Positions 25,592 through 37,616 of a stretch of 64,000 nucleotides of DNA are shown here, piece after piece. Positions within the stretch are counted from its first letter, which is position 1; each line of letters begins with the position of its first letter. The translations under genes were made by a program, and so were the position numbers. The notes below the pieces were generated by a model. The model had not been told where the DNA came from. It saw nothing but the letters and a program-made list of their open reading frames with translations, and did not search any database. The stretch is from contig CM040745.1 in NCBI GenBank assembly GCA_022829145.1, positions 14,991,501 to 15,055,500 on the forward strand, in the 5' to 3' direction. The stretch comes from Albula goreensis (lineage: Eukaryota; Chordata; Actinopteri; Albuliformes; Albulidae).

Positions 25592-27219
25592 CCATTGTTT
25601 TTGTTCTTACTCTCCATATTCACAATCCTGTCCAATGTTTAACTGATCAGGATGTAATTCCTTGATAACCTTATATAAAGATAAGCCTTCTTTTAATCAA
25701 AGCTTTATGACCACATTTGCATGTGAGGCTGAAAGGGGGGGATAGACAGAAGGAAAATAATGGAGTTCTAATCTTTTCATCCAAAGAAATGTTTGATTAT
25801 GGCAGCATAAACAGTGATGAAGGAAGATCTTTCAAGAGCTCCACATAGTGGCACTAATTATGAAAAGAGCAGTAATGTAAGCCTATGAAACAATCATTTA
25901 GGTTGTAAAATAAATTTTATGTAGATGGGCCAGTGATACAACTAAATGACGAAATAAGAACAGTGGTTTAGATGCACTTTTTTCATCAGTTATATCATAC
26001 CTGTTTGCATAAAAGGGTTATGTCTGGATGTTAAATCTTTCAATTTCATAATCAGGTTCTGCCAAGTGATAAGGCTTGAAAATGGCATCTTGCACACAAA
26101 CCCAGATTTATGTTTTTTCACATTTGATCTGGGGTAGGTTGAAAATATCCACAATCATTCCTGACACAAATGACAGCAAAATATGAATATGAACCCACAA
26201 AGGACAATTTTTATTTAGCAACACATGTTAAATGGGTATTTACATCTATCTGCATGCATGTATTTTTTAAAAGGAAATATTTTCTCACTGCAAATTGTTT
26301 GTAATGTTTACCATTCGAAAAAACCATTCCAAAAACATCCAGGATTTTTCCCCCAAACTTAAACAATGAAACTTTCGCCTTTCAGAAGAAGTTTTTTTTC
26401 TTCTTATAAAGATTTTTCCTCTTGCATGTGTAAGATACAGATGAGCTGCCCTCCTACCTGTCTGGCAGGTGTGACAGCTCTAGGGAAGCTGCTGGGAACT
26501 GTTGTACTAATAGATACTGTAAAGTGATCTGCCAGGAGTCTGGGCTGTTGAGAAATGCCTAATTAACTGTTTGGATCTATTTTTAAAGCATGGTATGTAA
26601 CAACACCTGACCACTGCTCATGGATCACAGCTCTGCTTCTGTATGAGAGCTGCTGTTTTATCCCCGCTATGCCCACTGCACTCTAAGCCCCGAGTCAAAG
26701 CACTGCTCAGCTGTTTTCCACTGATTACAGATCACAGATGCTCAGTGGCAGATACTTATTAGCCAAAAAAGATAAAATACCCCACTTACTAAAAATAAAA
26801 CTACTATACCATTTGAGAAGCCATGCTTCACATTTTGCTCTGCACATTATACAACATCTGCCTATTCTTGACATTGAAGATATCTTATGAGATATTATGT
26901 GAGAACAGTTTTTATGAAAAATTGTACATTTTTGTACAACAATTAATAACCAGGAATGTTAATCAATTAGAATGAAAATATTGAGACGTCAATCATTGGT
27001 GAACAAAACAGTAAAACTTGTAAAGAATGCCAGTGCAATGCTAGGTTGTTAGAAGCTGCATTTTAGACTACATTGATTTCGGATACTTCATGACTGTGAA
27101 CTAGAGAACAGAAGAGTATGAATATATTGGTTAATGTCATATATTGAAAAATATATTGACTTGCTCCCTCTTGATTCCAGATTTAAGGGATGGCATTGAA
27201 AAGTAAAAGTAATTCTGAA

Positions 27220-27291
27220 GTGGGGATATTTCATTGCCATAGTCAGTTCACAAAAGTGGAAATATTTCATTGCATTATGTCAGTTCACAAG
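27220..27291. repeat. Imperfect 36-bp tandem duplication
   Basis: Copy one starts GTGGGGATATTTCATTGCC (27220) and copy two GTGGAAATATTTCATTGCA (27256). Both end GTCAGTTCACAA. Only a handful of substitutions separate them, so the duplication is fairly recent. Confidence 0.85.
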
Positions 27292-30200
27292 CTGAGCTCC
27301 AACTTACATGTAAAAAAAATTGTGTCAGTCAGCATTGATTATTTCAGACTCTTACACTTTCCATCTCTTAATTTGCTCCCACAGTGTGGACCACACCTTC
27401 CAGAGACACAGAAGGTGCTGTCTGACTGATAGCACCACCTTGATTCTTAATGTAATGCAATGCTGTGGGCGGTAGTCCATGGCCATTTTTAGTTGTTGGA
27501 GTAACGCATGGAGACTCCACCATACTTTATTATAATGCTTGAACATTGAAAAGACAATGTGATGTAAGTAATGTAAGAATTACCAGCAACCTGGGTTGCC
27601 AATAATCACAAAGATAGCACACAAAACTGTTTAGAGACAAACCAGCATATGCAAATGACATCTAACTTCACATCTGGACTGAGGGATACAGAGGCTGGAT
27701 TTTCAAAATCAGGAAAAAAAGAGAGATTGAAGGGCCATTTTGAGTGAAAGACTCTGCTTTTGTACAGTAAATGTTGTACAAAATGCAGCATTTTGTTGTG
27801 ATATCCTTACACAATAAAACAAAACCAAACAGACTCCTCACATGAAACTTCAATCTTGTTGATATCTAGTCATTCCTCTCTTGACAATAATCTAGCTATC
27901 AGCATATCACTCACAATTACACACAGGGATGAAAGAAACGCCGCAGTACACAGAGCACTACAAAATATCACTTTTTACCACTCTCATCATCATTCCTGTC
28001 ATATCCATGCATGGTAAAGAGGAGCAAAACTGCCTTTTTTCCTCCTCTGTAGAGTTTATATTCTGCAGAGGAGATATGGACCCTGCCAATCCCCCATAGC
28101 CTGATGGGAATTTCAGTGTGGGATAAAAATAGATTGGCCAGCTTGTCTGCCAAGGCTTATAAATATGTCGAGGAGCACAAACACAGAGTCTGCCTGAGCC
28201 AGATTGATCAGTAAACCCCAGCAGATGGATGGGGAGCCACCCTTCACCCCCAGCCTGTCGGGCTTATTGACACACACAGACTGAACTCAAAGTCCTCACG
28301 GACATGACAGCACCTCAGGACATTCTCTGAAATCACATGTCCAGCAAGTCCCCAAGATCTGTATGCTTGTGGAAGTACCTGCAGCTCCAGTGCAGGCAGC
28401 CACCACTGCTACTAAACTGTGATATCTCTGTTAACATTGCTACTTTTACTGCTTTCTTTCACTCTCATCAAAAGTGTGGCATGGCCAGGTAAGAAACACT
28501 GTTCAGGTATGCTGTGTGCCTGGTACACCATAAACTACAAAAATCAAAATGCCAGGTAAATAGCTAAGATGATATAAGTAAAAGGTGAGTCTACATTCAA
28601 TAATATTTGCAAGCTTATTTATATTTACCTTTATCTTTCAACAGGTAACTAGCCACTTCAGCTGTTCCATCTATTATCAACACATTTTCCAACCTGAATC
28701 ATTTGGCATAGTAGTGCTGTCAGAAAACTAAGAGCAATGGCAACTGCCAAGTTTTTGATGAGAACCTCTTACGTATATGATGAGAAGTATTATACTGTGT
28801 TTCAAGAACAGGGTCTGCCACCACTGGTCTGGACGTTTGGCTGCAAAGCACAGCATGTTGCTTCAGTTTGCCCTGTTTAGTTTGGAATATATCCTTTAAA
28901 TGTCTTGGTAAATGTCTTGTGTGTGCCCCTGTGTATTTAAAATAATTTAAATTAATGTAAAAGAATACTTTTGAGCACCAATAATTTTCACATGTATTTT
29001 CAAAAATTATAATGGGTTGAAAAACTTTTTTAAAACAACTGTATTAGATTAAAATTCTAAAGATTAGTTTTCCTTATGCCCATATTTTTGTAATGTAGTT
29101 TGTTATATCCCCTTTATTTCATCTTCAAATAATTTTTGAAACACACATGTATGTGTTGCTGTTGAAAGCATGAGAATGTTCATCAATAATTTTGGTCAGG
29201 GGATGACTTCATACAATGAGCGACCATTGTTTTTTATTACAAAGTACATTATTTTTGAGTAATTGTGATCATTTTCAGGGCACGTTGATTTGAACTCCAT
29301 GGAATTATTTCTATGGAACCAACATAATGAAAGACATTTCTATTATCTGTGTACTATTGTCTTTACTGTGTGGAAGGCAGTGACATTTTAATTCTGTCAC
29401 AACTTTGGAACAATGACAACTGCTAAGTGTTTGAAATAACTTATTCTTAAGTGCACTTTAGAGGCAAATTTGGCATAACAGTCAGAGCTGAAGGGAGCAG
29501 TGGGGAGGTTACATACTGATGACTGGTCTGCTTGGGTTTAACAATTAAGTAACCTTAAAAGAAAAAGCATTGAGACAATGGATCAGTATTTCAAAGCTGA
29601 TAATTTCAAGCTGATGCATGTATACCATTTTATGTATGAGCGAACATACTGCTTATTCTTGACCAAAAGAAAGAAAGGTGGCTTTGTAAAAAGGGGCAAA
29701 ACTTGAATATACACCACTGTGCACAAATTCAGTGAGACATTAGCCAGTGTCCCTTACTTAGCCACACATTTAAAGTGCAAGCATTTTATGAGAACAGGGT
29801 CCCTAACCTTTAAGGGTCTATTGGTCTTTGGGTTATTTAATCGATCAAACGAAGTCATTGATCAGACAGGGTACAAAGCCCTATTTTAAACTATAGTCCA
29901 GATGTACTATGACAACAGTTAAAGTAAATATGAAGAATAGTCCTGTTAGTGGTTTGTATCAGTGGTACTTCAGAAAAACAGATCAGACTGCCAAAAACCC
30001 ATACTGACAGTGGAATCTCCAATAAAGTTAAGTCATCTGGAACAAGTACAGGCTACCTTCAACATAAATTCAACTTCTTGACAACCATCTTGATTTTTCA
30101 GCAGTGTTTCTGTGAGACTCCTGCATGCCATCATGCTGTCAGCAACACATTATAGAACAGATTATACACCTGTTTTTCTTTAAAAGGGCACTGAATTTTT

Positions 30201-30386
30201 CTGTTGGTTTTCCCTGCTATTTTCTGTGGCTTTTGACATTTTTGCCACCACAACACTTTAGTACATTTCCATCAATCGATCAGGATGGTACATCAGTGTG
30301 AAATAGCTGCAGTCACTATTCTCTCGCATAGAAGGTTAAATAAATGCCTACGCATTAAAACAATAGCCTGTATGTTTACATTTTCC

Positions 30387-30405
30387 ATATATATATATAT
30401 ATATA
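30387..30405. repeat. (TA)n microsatellite
   Basis: Short alternating AT tract of about 19 bp in intron 1. Confidence 0.9.
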
Positions 30406-33400
30406 GATTCATTTTTGACACAGTGTTGGGGTAACTGGGGAACAGATCATAGGTCTTAGTTTTTAGTTCATACCAGTTCAATGTTTATTTTATTTTTGAA
30501 TGTGTTCGAGGACAGCAGGCATAGATGTCTCCAATTCAGTTATTCTTTAAGTGCTGCCTTCAACCTCTACTGGTTATTCTAACTGAGTTGTTGTACACTA
30601 CAGTTAGCTAGGTAATAAGTGGTCATCTTCATTCATTACTTGTGATAGAAGATTTCAAGTAAGCCTTATTTATGAAAGTCAGATATTTTAATAGTCAACA
30701 CGATTACTGGAGGACTATTAAGATAAACACATTTAAATGTTATGTTTTCATTACTGCATATCCACTACAATAATGAATTCATACAAGATACATGTTTATT
30801 ACATTAGCTGAGTAGGATATATAGTTATGGGATTAACTTTGTGTAATTAATAGATTAAACGTATTTTCCACCAAAAAAATGACTGTTTTTAATATTGACA
30901 TCCACAAGGGCTGAAAAACATGCTGTGTTACAATGCTGTGTTGGAGGCAAAGCACATAGGCTAACATGGTGTGTATGACATTTGGTTAAATTTGGTACTC
31001 AACAGCAATGGTAACTGACTTATGGAAGATCAAAGCTGTGAAATCATCATACACATACAAGCCCATGAGCACCACTAATGATATAAGGAATGTACAAACT
31101 TTACCTTACCATTCTTGTCTATTCTTCCCTTTTTCCACCAGTGAACATCTTAACTAAACTAAATGGAAAGTTATATCCTTTACTAGCTAACTCACTCTAA
31201 ACATAGATAGCAACAAGATTACATTCAGACTATATGCGAGTTACTGATCCAGAGGAATATCGTACATAGAAAAATCACTCCAATATAGAATGTGTTGCCT
31301 CAAAAATTTCATGTTATTCTGCTTGCCAGCAGTAAAGGTAGAACTGAAAAGAGTGGGTACCTTCCTGACCAGCTTGCTACATTTGCATGTATTCTTACAT
31401 AAGAGATTGGATACATGTCCATATGTTTAGGAATAGTGATTTACTGACATGTAATTAATAAATAAAATTGGCTGTTTGGAAAATTTAATCTTGAAACCTA
31501 AGCTCAGACATAATGTAGACCTAGTAGCTTTTATGGGAAAGGTACTGTTATTACAGTCAACTGGGAGGCAGAAACTGTTCCAAAACAGGAGACCAAAACA
31601 GGAACCCCATTCACCATTGAAGAGAGATTGACTGGCTGCCTGCCTTGGTATTGCTTTGTAAGAAATAATGCAACTTTGGGATGCGGATTTTGAATGTGTA
31701 TTGCTTCCACTGTTAAAAAAACAAACAGTTAGGTACAGTATTTACCTCAAAGTAAATCACACAAATAATAAGGTCTACAATGGTTGCATCACATTTGCCT
31801 GGTTAGTGACTACTTTATCCCTGAAATTTGACCCAAACTCCATTGTGTGAATTGGTAAAATTATAAAGTATATATATAGGCCAGATCCCTTGTCTGAACT
31901 GTTGAATCTCTACACCCACACTATGTGTAACATGAGGTTAAATCAACAGTGGATTAAGACAAGATACTTAAGAAAGTATTTTTCTGAATACCCGTGGCTA
32001 GCTAGTCAGCGTCATTTACTTTTATTTTAATTGCACCAAGCTTTTTGATACCCTATCTGGCTATGCAGTTGTTTGCCTTATACACCAGATTTGCACTAGG
32101 TGAACTTGTTTTTGCTGTCCATCTTAATTTCCCCAAGATAGTATTCTTTAGCAAAAGAGCCAAGACATGTGCATTTTAATCTATGACAATTGTCATAAGA
32201 ATTCTGTTTAATGCTCACCCTTTTGCAACAGCGTGTCAAATCAGGTATAAATTGAGTGGTATATCTGGGTTTATAGCTTATTCGGATTGCCAGTGTTTTT
32301 TTGATTAAGTCTACTGTGATGACATAAGCAAAAAAGTGAATAGCTATATTCAGGTCAGGGGAACACAAACAATTTATAATGATCTGTTCCTTATTGTTCA
32401 CTATAAAGCTAGCATCTTCCACACTTCCAGCTATGAAAAAATAATTTTGAAACAGCACCATTCTAGCAGGCCTTGAAGCCTATTAAGACAACCTAGTCAC
32501 AAATGTATATTTATGCTTAAGGAAGGCAGCTTGAAGCATGACAAAAAAGTGAGGATACTTAATGTTGTCTTGCTCTGTACGGGCACTGACATGTGACAGC
32601 TAATCACAACGTGCATCACTGGTGAGAGGGAAAAACAGTAATATTATATCCCTGTTAATATTGTACCTGGTAGAATATTCAACATCGAGCTTGCACATAT
32701 TCATTCTTCTCTCTTTCTGTAAAACATCAGTGTTTGCCCTGTTTATCCAGAGAGCTTCCTCTCTACTTTTGCTTCATTACCTTATTACATTGACTTGAAT
32801 GATTGCATAACAATTGTATCAATCCATTCAAAAGAAAACAGTGACAGTTAATAAAGATGTCAGTACAATACACAAGTTCAGCCAACATAATTCTTCAGAC
32901 TCCAGAGTTAAACCTTATACTGAACTAAAAGAGAGCAGGTATGACAAAAAGTGGTGTAATAACTATTCCAAATGCCACTGAGACACACCATGGATATTCA
33001 GTGACAAATTATGGTTTTTCAAAACATCATCAGTGCACCCTGACCCACCTAATATAAAAGATTGTAGGCTAGTTAACAGTTTGCTGAATGATATGACATC
33101 AGCCAAGAAATATACTATGCTTGTCAACTCAAAAGTAATGCCAGAACTGACAACACGCCATTTGTCAACTGACTCATATTTTCACCAGCATTATAGCATA
33201 AAATATGCCCTATGTATAATTATTGTAATCTATAGCACAATCATGTTTGTGCCTTCAAAAGAGAAGCAGTAGCTGCGTTAAACTGCAAGACCAATGAAAT
33301 AAAACCAGTAGTATCAATGCCAAATTCAGTGTGAGTGCACAAACAGGCTTCTTCATTAAGTCCTGCTTTTCTAGAACTAGGTGCACAATTATGTTTTATA

Positions 33401-33673
33401 GTAAACTATCTAGGCCTGTGTACTGAACAGGTGTGGATACAATAAGAAAACACTTATATTCACAAGTAGACTTCATGTGGGTGGCTTAGATTTATTTATG
33501 ATTAAAGACAATTTCTGAAACGTCTAGCGCCCTTTGCTATTAAACATCAAATACATTCTCATCAACAAATCCTGAGATAAATGAGTGAAAATAAATGCTG
33601 TCTTGTGATTTTATGATCTTAAATCTGATGAAGTAGCCTTGAACCTGTACTTACATATATTACCTCTACATAC

Positions 33674-33721
33674 TTTATATACTCTTGTTATTTATATATA
33701 ATTTATATACTCTTGTTATTT
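33674..33721. repeat. Exact 20-bp direct repeat, period 28
   Basis: TTTATATACTCTTGTTATTT occurs at 33674-33693 and again at 33702-33721 without a mismatch, separated by ATATATAA. Confidence 0.9.
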
Positions 33722-34499
33722 GTCCCACCTCCACCAGGTGTAGAGGGGAAGTCAGAGGGACGGCAGGGGTAACAAAGAGCAGGTCAGCTGTGTCTATTGT
33801 TCCTTCTGACTAACCAAAATATGTTACAGACAGTTTTAGGCTGATCTTGGTAACTTGGGAAACGTGGCAAAATCACTACCTGAAGGCTGGTAAAAAGTGT
33901 ATGCTTCACCAGATGCCAAAATTTATAGCTGTGCTGTTGAATTCACATGCAGCATAATTAGATGGCAATTCAAAAACCCAGTTCATGCTATTTAGTTTCT
34001 TTCAAACATATTTCAAAGTTTCTCTCCATCCATGCTGGTTCCAGCAACAAAATGAGTTAGCCAGAATTCTTTCATTTGTGCCATTTCCTAAATGTCAATC
34101 AGCATTTTATTTGTGTTTCACTAACACGCACATACAAACTTACATATATACACTCACACAGAAACCCCACAGGCACACATGGATGTGGATACACAGAATT
34201 GCATACCCACATAAACGCACCTCACAACCTGAGAACAAGCAAATACAGGGGAAAGCCTGCAAATTACAAGAATGAATGAATACAAAAAATGTGCCCAATG
34301 ATATTAATACGTATAATTTAAAGTTACACCTAAAATATGTCGATCAGTAAACACTTTTCAAAAGTGAAATGTATTAACTACTTAATGTATTTTCAGTGGG
34401 GGAAAGTGTCCTGCCTCAGTGATACCCACAGGATCACAAACTGAATCAAGAAAATCATCATTAAGGTAAAAGTAAAATTTTGAAGTGGTCTCATGCAGA

Positions 34500-36400
34500 T
34501 ATCAATCATACGTCTTTTCAAAAATGACGTCTCAATCAATGTGAATGTACTCAAATTGAATGTTTAAGTAGCGTTCCGAACAGTTTACCTAATTTATTAT
34601 GGGGCGTTTACATACAAACATTTTACATCATCGGTTATGGGTATGGTGGTGAGTCGGTCAAAACCAGCAAGAATTTAAATACTATACAAAATATACTTTG
34701 GAGTAGTTTATGTCAAACTGGTCTGTTACTGATCAGACCTACTATTGTTACGGCTTTACCACTGTAACTTCGCATCACTAAGACTACCCATTGTCAGAAG
34801 TCTAAACTATATTCCATTACGTTAATAATAAGAATAACAGTTATGCTGACGAGCGGTCTGACACATCGCCCCTAAATCAACTGCTGATATGGGTATCAAA
34901 ACATAAATTATACTGTTCTCATTGTAGAATGACCCTTCCTGACTTGATATCATGTACGATAAAGACTATTGTGCAAAGACATTTACAACGAATGACAAAA
35001 TCTTAGTACGTTTTTTCAGAACTTCGCGTATTTGGAAAGCACAAAAACAAATGTTATCGGTAAGCAAATATGGGAAGAAGGATTCGGTGAAAAGGAGCTT
35101 ATCCGTTTCGTGTTGAAACCGCTTCCAAGAAAAAAAAACTCACCAGAAAAGGTATCACTCAGATCGGACTAAACCGATGCACGTGTGGCAATGTGCGCGC
35201 CTGTATGTTTACCCAGGCTCAAAGTTTAAATTCAACCCGTTACAAGGTCAGTAAATGAAATGAATTGATAAGCCTATCCATACTAAAGTTTCCATAATTC
35301 TGAAAACTGTTCATTCGGCCAAATAAATATACAGCCACATAATTACGCACACTTGAAATGTATTAACTACTTAATGAACTGTAATATATAGCCGTAGGTT
35401 TGCTAAACTTTATTGACAAATGAGTTTAGAAAATACTTTGGCTTAATGCAATTAATTGCTCAATAAACGGGGACAGTGAAAGTCTTACCTTGATTACTGT
35501 GGCTGGAGTCCGCCAAGAGAGCCCTTAGCAATAAGAAAATTAGGGAGAATTTTACCCCAAAACTCATGACTAAAACGCCAACTGGATTGCCCCGCAACCG
35601 TTCGACCATCAAAGGTAGCAGTATCCACGTGTATATCCGCAAAATGATTATTTTCTCTTATTTTAAATCCTTCCAAACGTTTAACACCACGCAGCAGACT
35701 TCTTCATTCCGGTTTCGAAAGCACTCTCATCACTAACAAACTGGTAGAAAGCGAGATGGACACCAACCCATTGCACTCTCTGACTGAAAACGGTAAAACG
35801 TTAATCATAAAGTTGTCACTAGGGCTCAGTATTAAATTATGTAAACGCGCTCTACGGATGTTGGCCAAATTAACGTGACGTGGGAGAAGCAAGATACAGC
35901 AGACCCTTTTGTTCGGTACAACTTTCAACACATCACACAACTAAAATAATCTTAGAGATTCTTGTCTTCGTCTCCGTTTTAATCCCCGTTATGGTAATAT
36001 ATAGTTAAAATCATCCCACGTCCCATATGAATTGAAGCGCACGACCACTGTCTTCAGTCTGTTTGGGCTTCAGGTCTGAAAGACTGATTCATCGAGGGAT
36101 GCCAATGAGCTCCGAACGGAAAGGACGAATTGCTGTAACCTGTATCTGTTAAGAAGCGCATCTCCGTCCCAACCTGGATGCACCGAATGACTGGAGGTTC
36201 TGAGAGACAGCGCACAGCATACTGTACCGAGAGCCTGGCGCTAGAGGGGGTTAGCTGACAAGACAAAGGTGTTTTCTATTGTAGTGCTGCGGCACGCGCT
36301 CTAAAGCGAACCGGTTTTAACCACTCATCAACTGGAATTTCTGAAACTCTAGGACGTTTTCACCAGTCTTTTAGCTCGAGTCCAAATGGTGATGCTTATG
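34500..36400 (-). promoter_or_regulatory. epha6: Putative epha6 promoter, CpG-enriched zone around exon 1
   Basis: By hand count there are about 43 CpG in 35461-36360 and about 31 in 34501-35460, against about 6 in a comparable stretch at 33000-33900. The enrichment is not matched by a large rise in GC, which is the usual form of unmethylated CpG islands in fish. It spans the start codon and the first part of intron 1, as expected for a promoter. A TATATA-like string lies at 35997-36004 on the minus strand and could position a start near 35970, giving a 5' UTR of about 400 bases, but this is only a guess. Upstream ATGs occur (see the uORF at 35704-35808). No transcript data were available. 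Confidence 0.65.
35489..35567 (-). CDS. epha6: epha6 exon 1 (coding part): start codon and signal peptide
   Basis: This is the first coding exon of an EphA-class receptor tyrosine kinase, an ephrin-A-binding cell-surface receptor used in axon guidance. Read on the minus strand, the ATG at 35567-35565 opens 26 codons plus one base. The peptide has a short n-region, a hydrophobic core (FSLIFLLLRALLA) and a polar end SSHSNQ, as expected for a cleaved signal peptide. It ends in CAAG|GTAAGA, a strong phase-1 donor (GT at 35488-35487). Joined to exon 2 it gives SNQ|VVLLDTT, matching the N-terminus I recall for mammalian EPHA6 (SHVSNQVVLLDTT). An in-frame ATG lies 42 bases upstream (35609-35607), and an in-frame stop lies at 35660-35658. 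I prefer the downstream ATG because it has G at -3 and gives the more usual signal peptide, but the upstream one is possible. The 5' UTR extends to higher coordinates and its start is unknown. Confidence 0.87.
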
Positions 36401-36827
36401 GTCAAGTGCAGCCGCCTTGCTTTCATCTGTTATGTGATTTTTTTGCATAACGTGCTTGTCAATGTACATGGCAATCTGCATGCCCTGAACAATAGAACTG
36501 GCTTTGCTATCGACAGTAATGTGTTTATGCCGGTTTGATTAATTATCTGTTTAATTTTAAGTTTTAATAATAATTGCAAATAAAAGTATGCTTTTGGCTT
36601 TGCGCGTATTTAAGTTACTGTGCATGGGCGTTCCAGTGGTTCACCTTCAGTTAATTCTGGCATTGTCGGCAGATTTATGTATTAAATTTTTTTTTTGCAA
36701 TTAAACCTTTAATAAATTGGAGATATTTCCAAAATATAATTTCTTGATACATTTTTAGATGAATGATACATCTGAGATAAAAATGAAGTTAAAACTTTTT
36801 TCAATTAAACGTGATTCCTGCCGTTGT

Positions 36828-36853
36828 AATAAATAAATAAATAAATAAATAAA
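36828..36853. repeat. (AATA)n microsatellite
   Basis: About six tetranucleotide units just upstream of the epha6 promoter zone. A separate run of 18 T lies at 36978-36995. Confidence 0.92.
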
Positions 36854-37567
36854 CTAACGAGTGTTTGTGATAAATGGTTTGGTCTTCGAAAATGAGGTCA
36901 CCGAGGCTGTTTATTGAAAACTATTACAGAGATAACAGTGTATTTTATATGTGGTTAACTTTCAAGAATACCTTTTCTTTTTTTTTTTTTTTTTTAGAAA
37001 ATATACAAATACTCACAGCATATTTCAGTTATTTGTGCCAAAACAAAGTACAAAGTACTTTTGAATTGTATGCTTCAGACAGTTTTATCTTACTGCTGTA
37101 GACCATTATGCTACATCAATATTAGTCTAATGCAGCCCTAAGCAATACTTGTGTTGTACGTCATTGATTGCAGCAATGTCATTTTCCCTCTTAGAATTAA
37201 AGAGCTGTTCACAAATGCCTAACTATTTAGCTTTTTGGTTAATTTTATTGTCCTAAATTCAGAATGGTGTATCAAGTTGGCATTACTAGTAACTTAATAT
37301 TAAGTAGAATATTACTTCATCATTTTATACCCTCTTCTTTTAAAGGTTATGTTACAATAGATAGCAGGAAATTTCCAAACTTACTCAGCCTATTTTGTGA
37401 TATCATTAGGTTCTTTACTGTCACCAAGGCTTGGATGAAGATGGGAAAGAAAGCCCTTGTGAATTTTGACCCCTCTGCAGGGTGTAGCCAGCTGAATGAT
37501 TTGAATCTGAAGGAACTAGTTCTGAGCACCAATGCAATTGAAAATTATTGCTACTTTGAATAAACTG

Positions 37568-37568
37568 G

Positions 37569-37616
<48 letters not shown>
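37568..37616. repeat. (TC)n microsatellite
   Basis: Pyrimidine-only TC repeat, 49 bp, with one interruption (TTTC at about 37591). Confidence 0.95.

Larger units (their letters stand above)
15861..35488 (-). other. epha6: epha6 intron 1 (19.6 kb)
   Basis: The sequence between the two recognised exons on the minus strand, from donor GTAAGA at 35488 to acceptor TTACAG at 15861. It contains a hAT element with a nested LTR-like block, an L1-like remnant, a hairpin MITE, a probable dispersed repeat, a small 36-bp tandem duplication and a short (TA)n. ORFs inside it (for example 32096-32461 on the minus strand) show no family resemblance, and I treat them as chance openings in AT-rich DNA. Long first introns are typical of EphA genes. 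The end next to exon 1 (about 34500-35488) is CpG-enriched and probably part of the promoter zone. Confidence 0.85.

Noticed and set aside
29795-29830. ACAGGGTCCCTAACCTTTAAGGG as a hAT terminus
   Set aside because: Similar to CAGGGGTTCCCAAC-type ends, but the second end and a target duplication are not found.
32096-32461. 121-codon minus-strand ORF in epha6 intron 1
   Set aside because: No family resemblance and no splice sites fitting the receptor. It cannot be Eph exon 3, which should carry the ligand-binding motifs.
35460-35642. 60-residue reading of the exon 1 frame from 35642 through the donor
   Set aside because: The reading starts at TTG, not ATG, and its last residues come from intron sequence after the GTAAGA donor.
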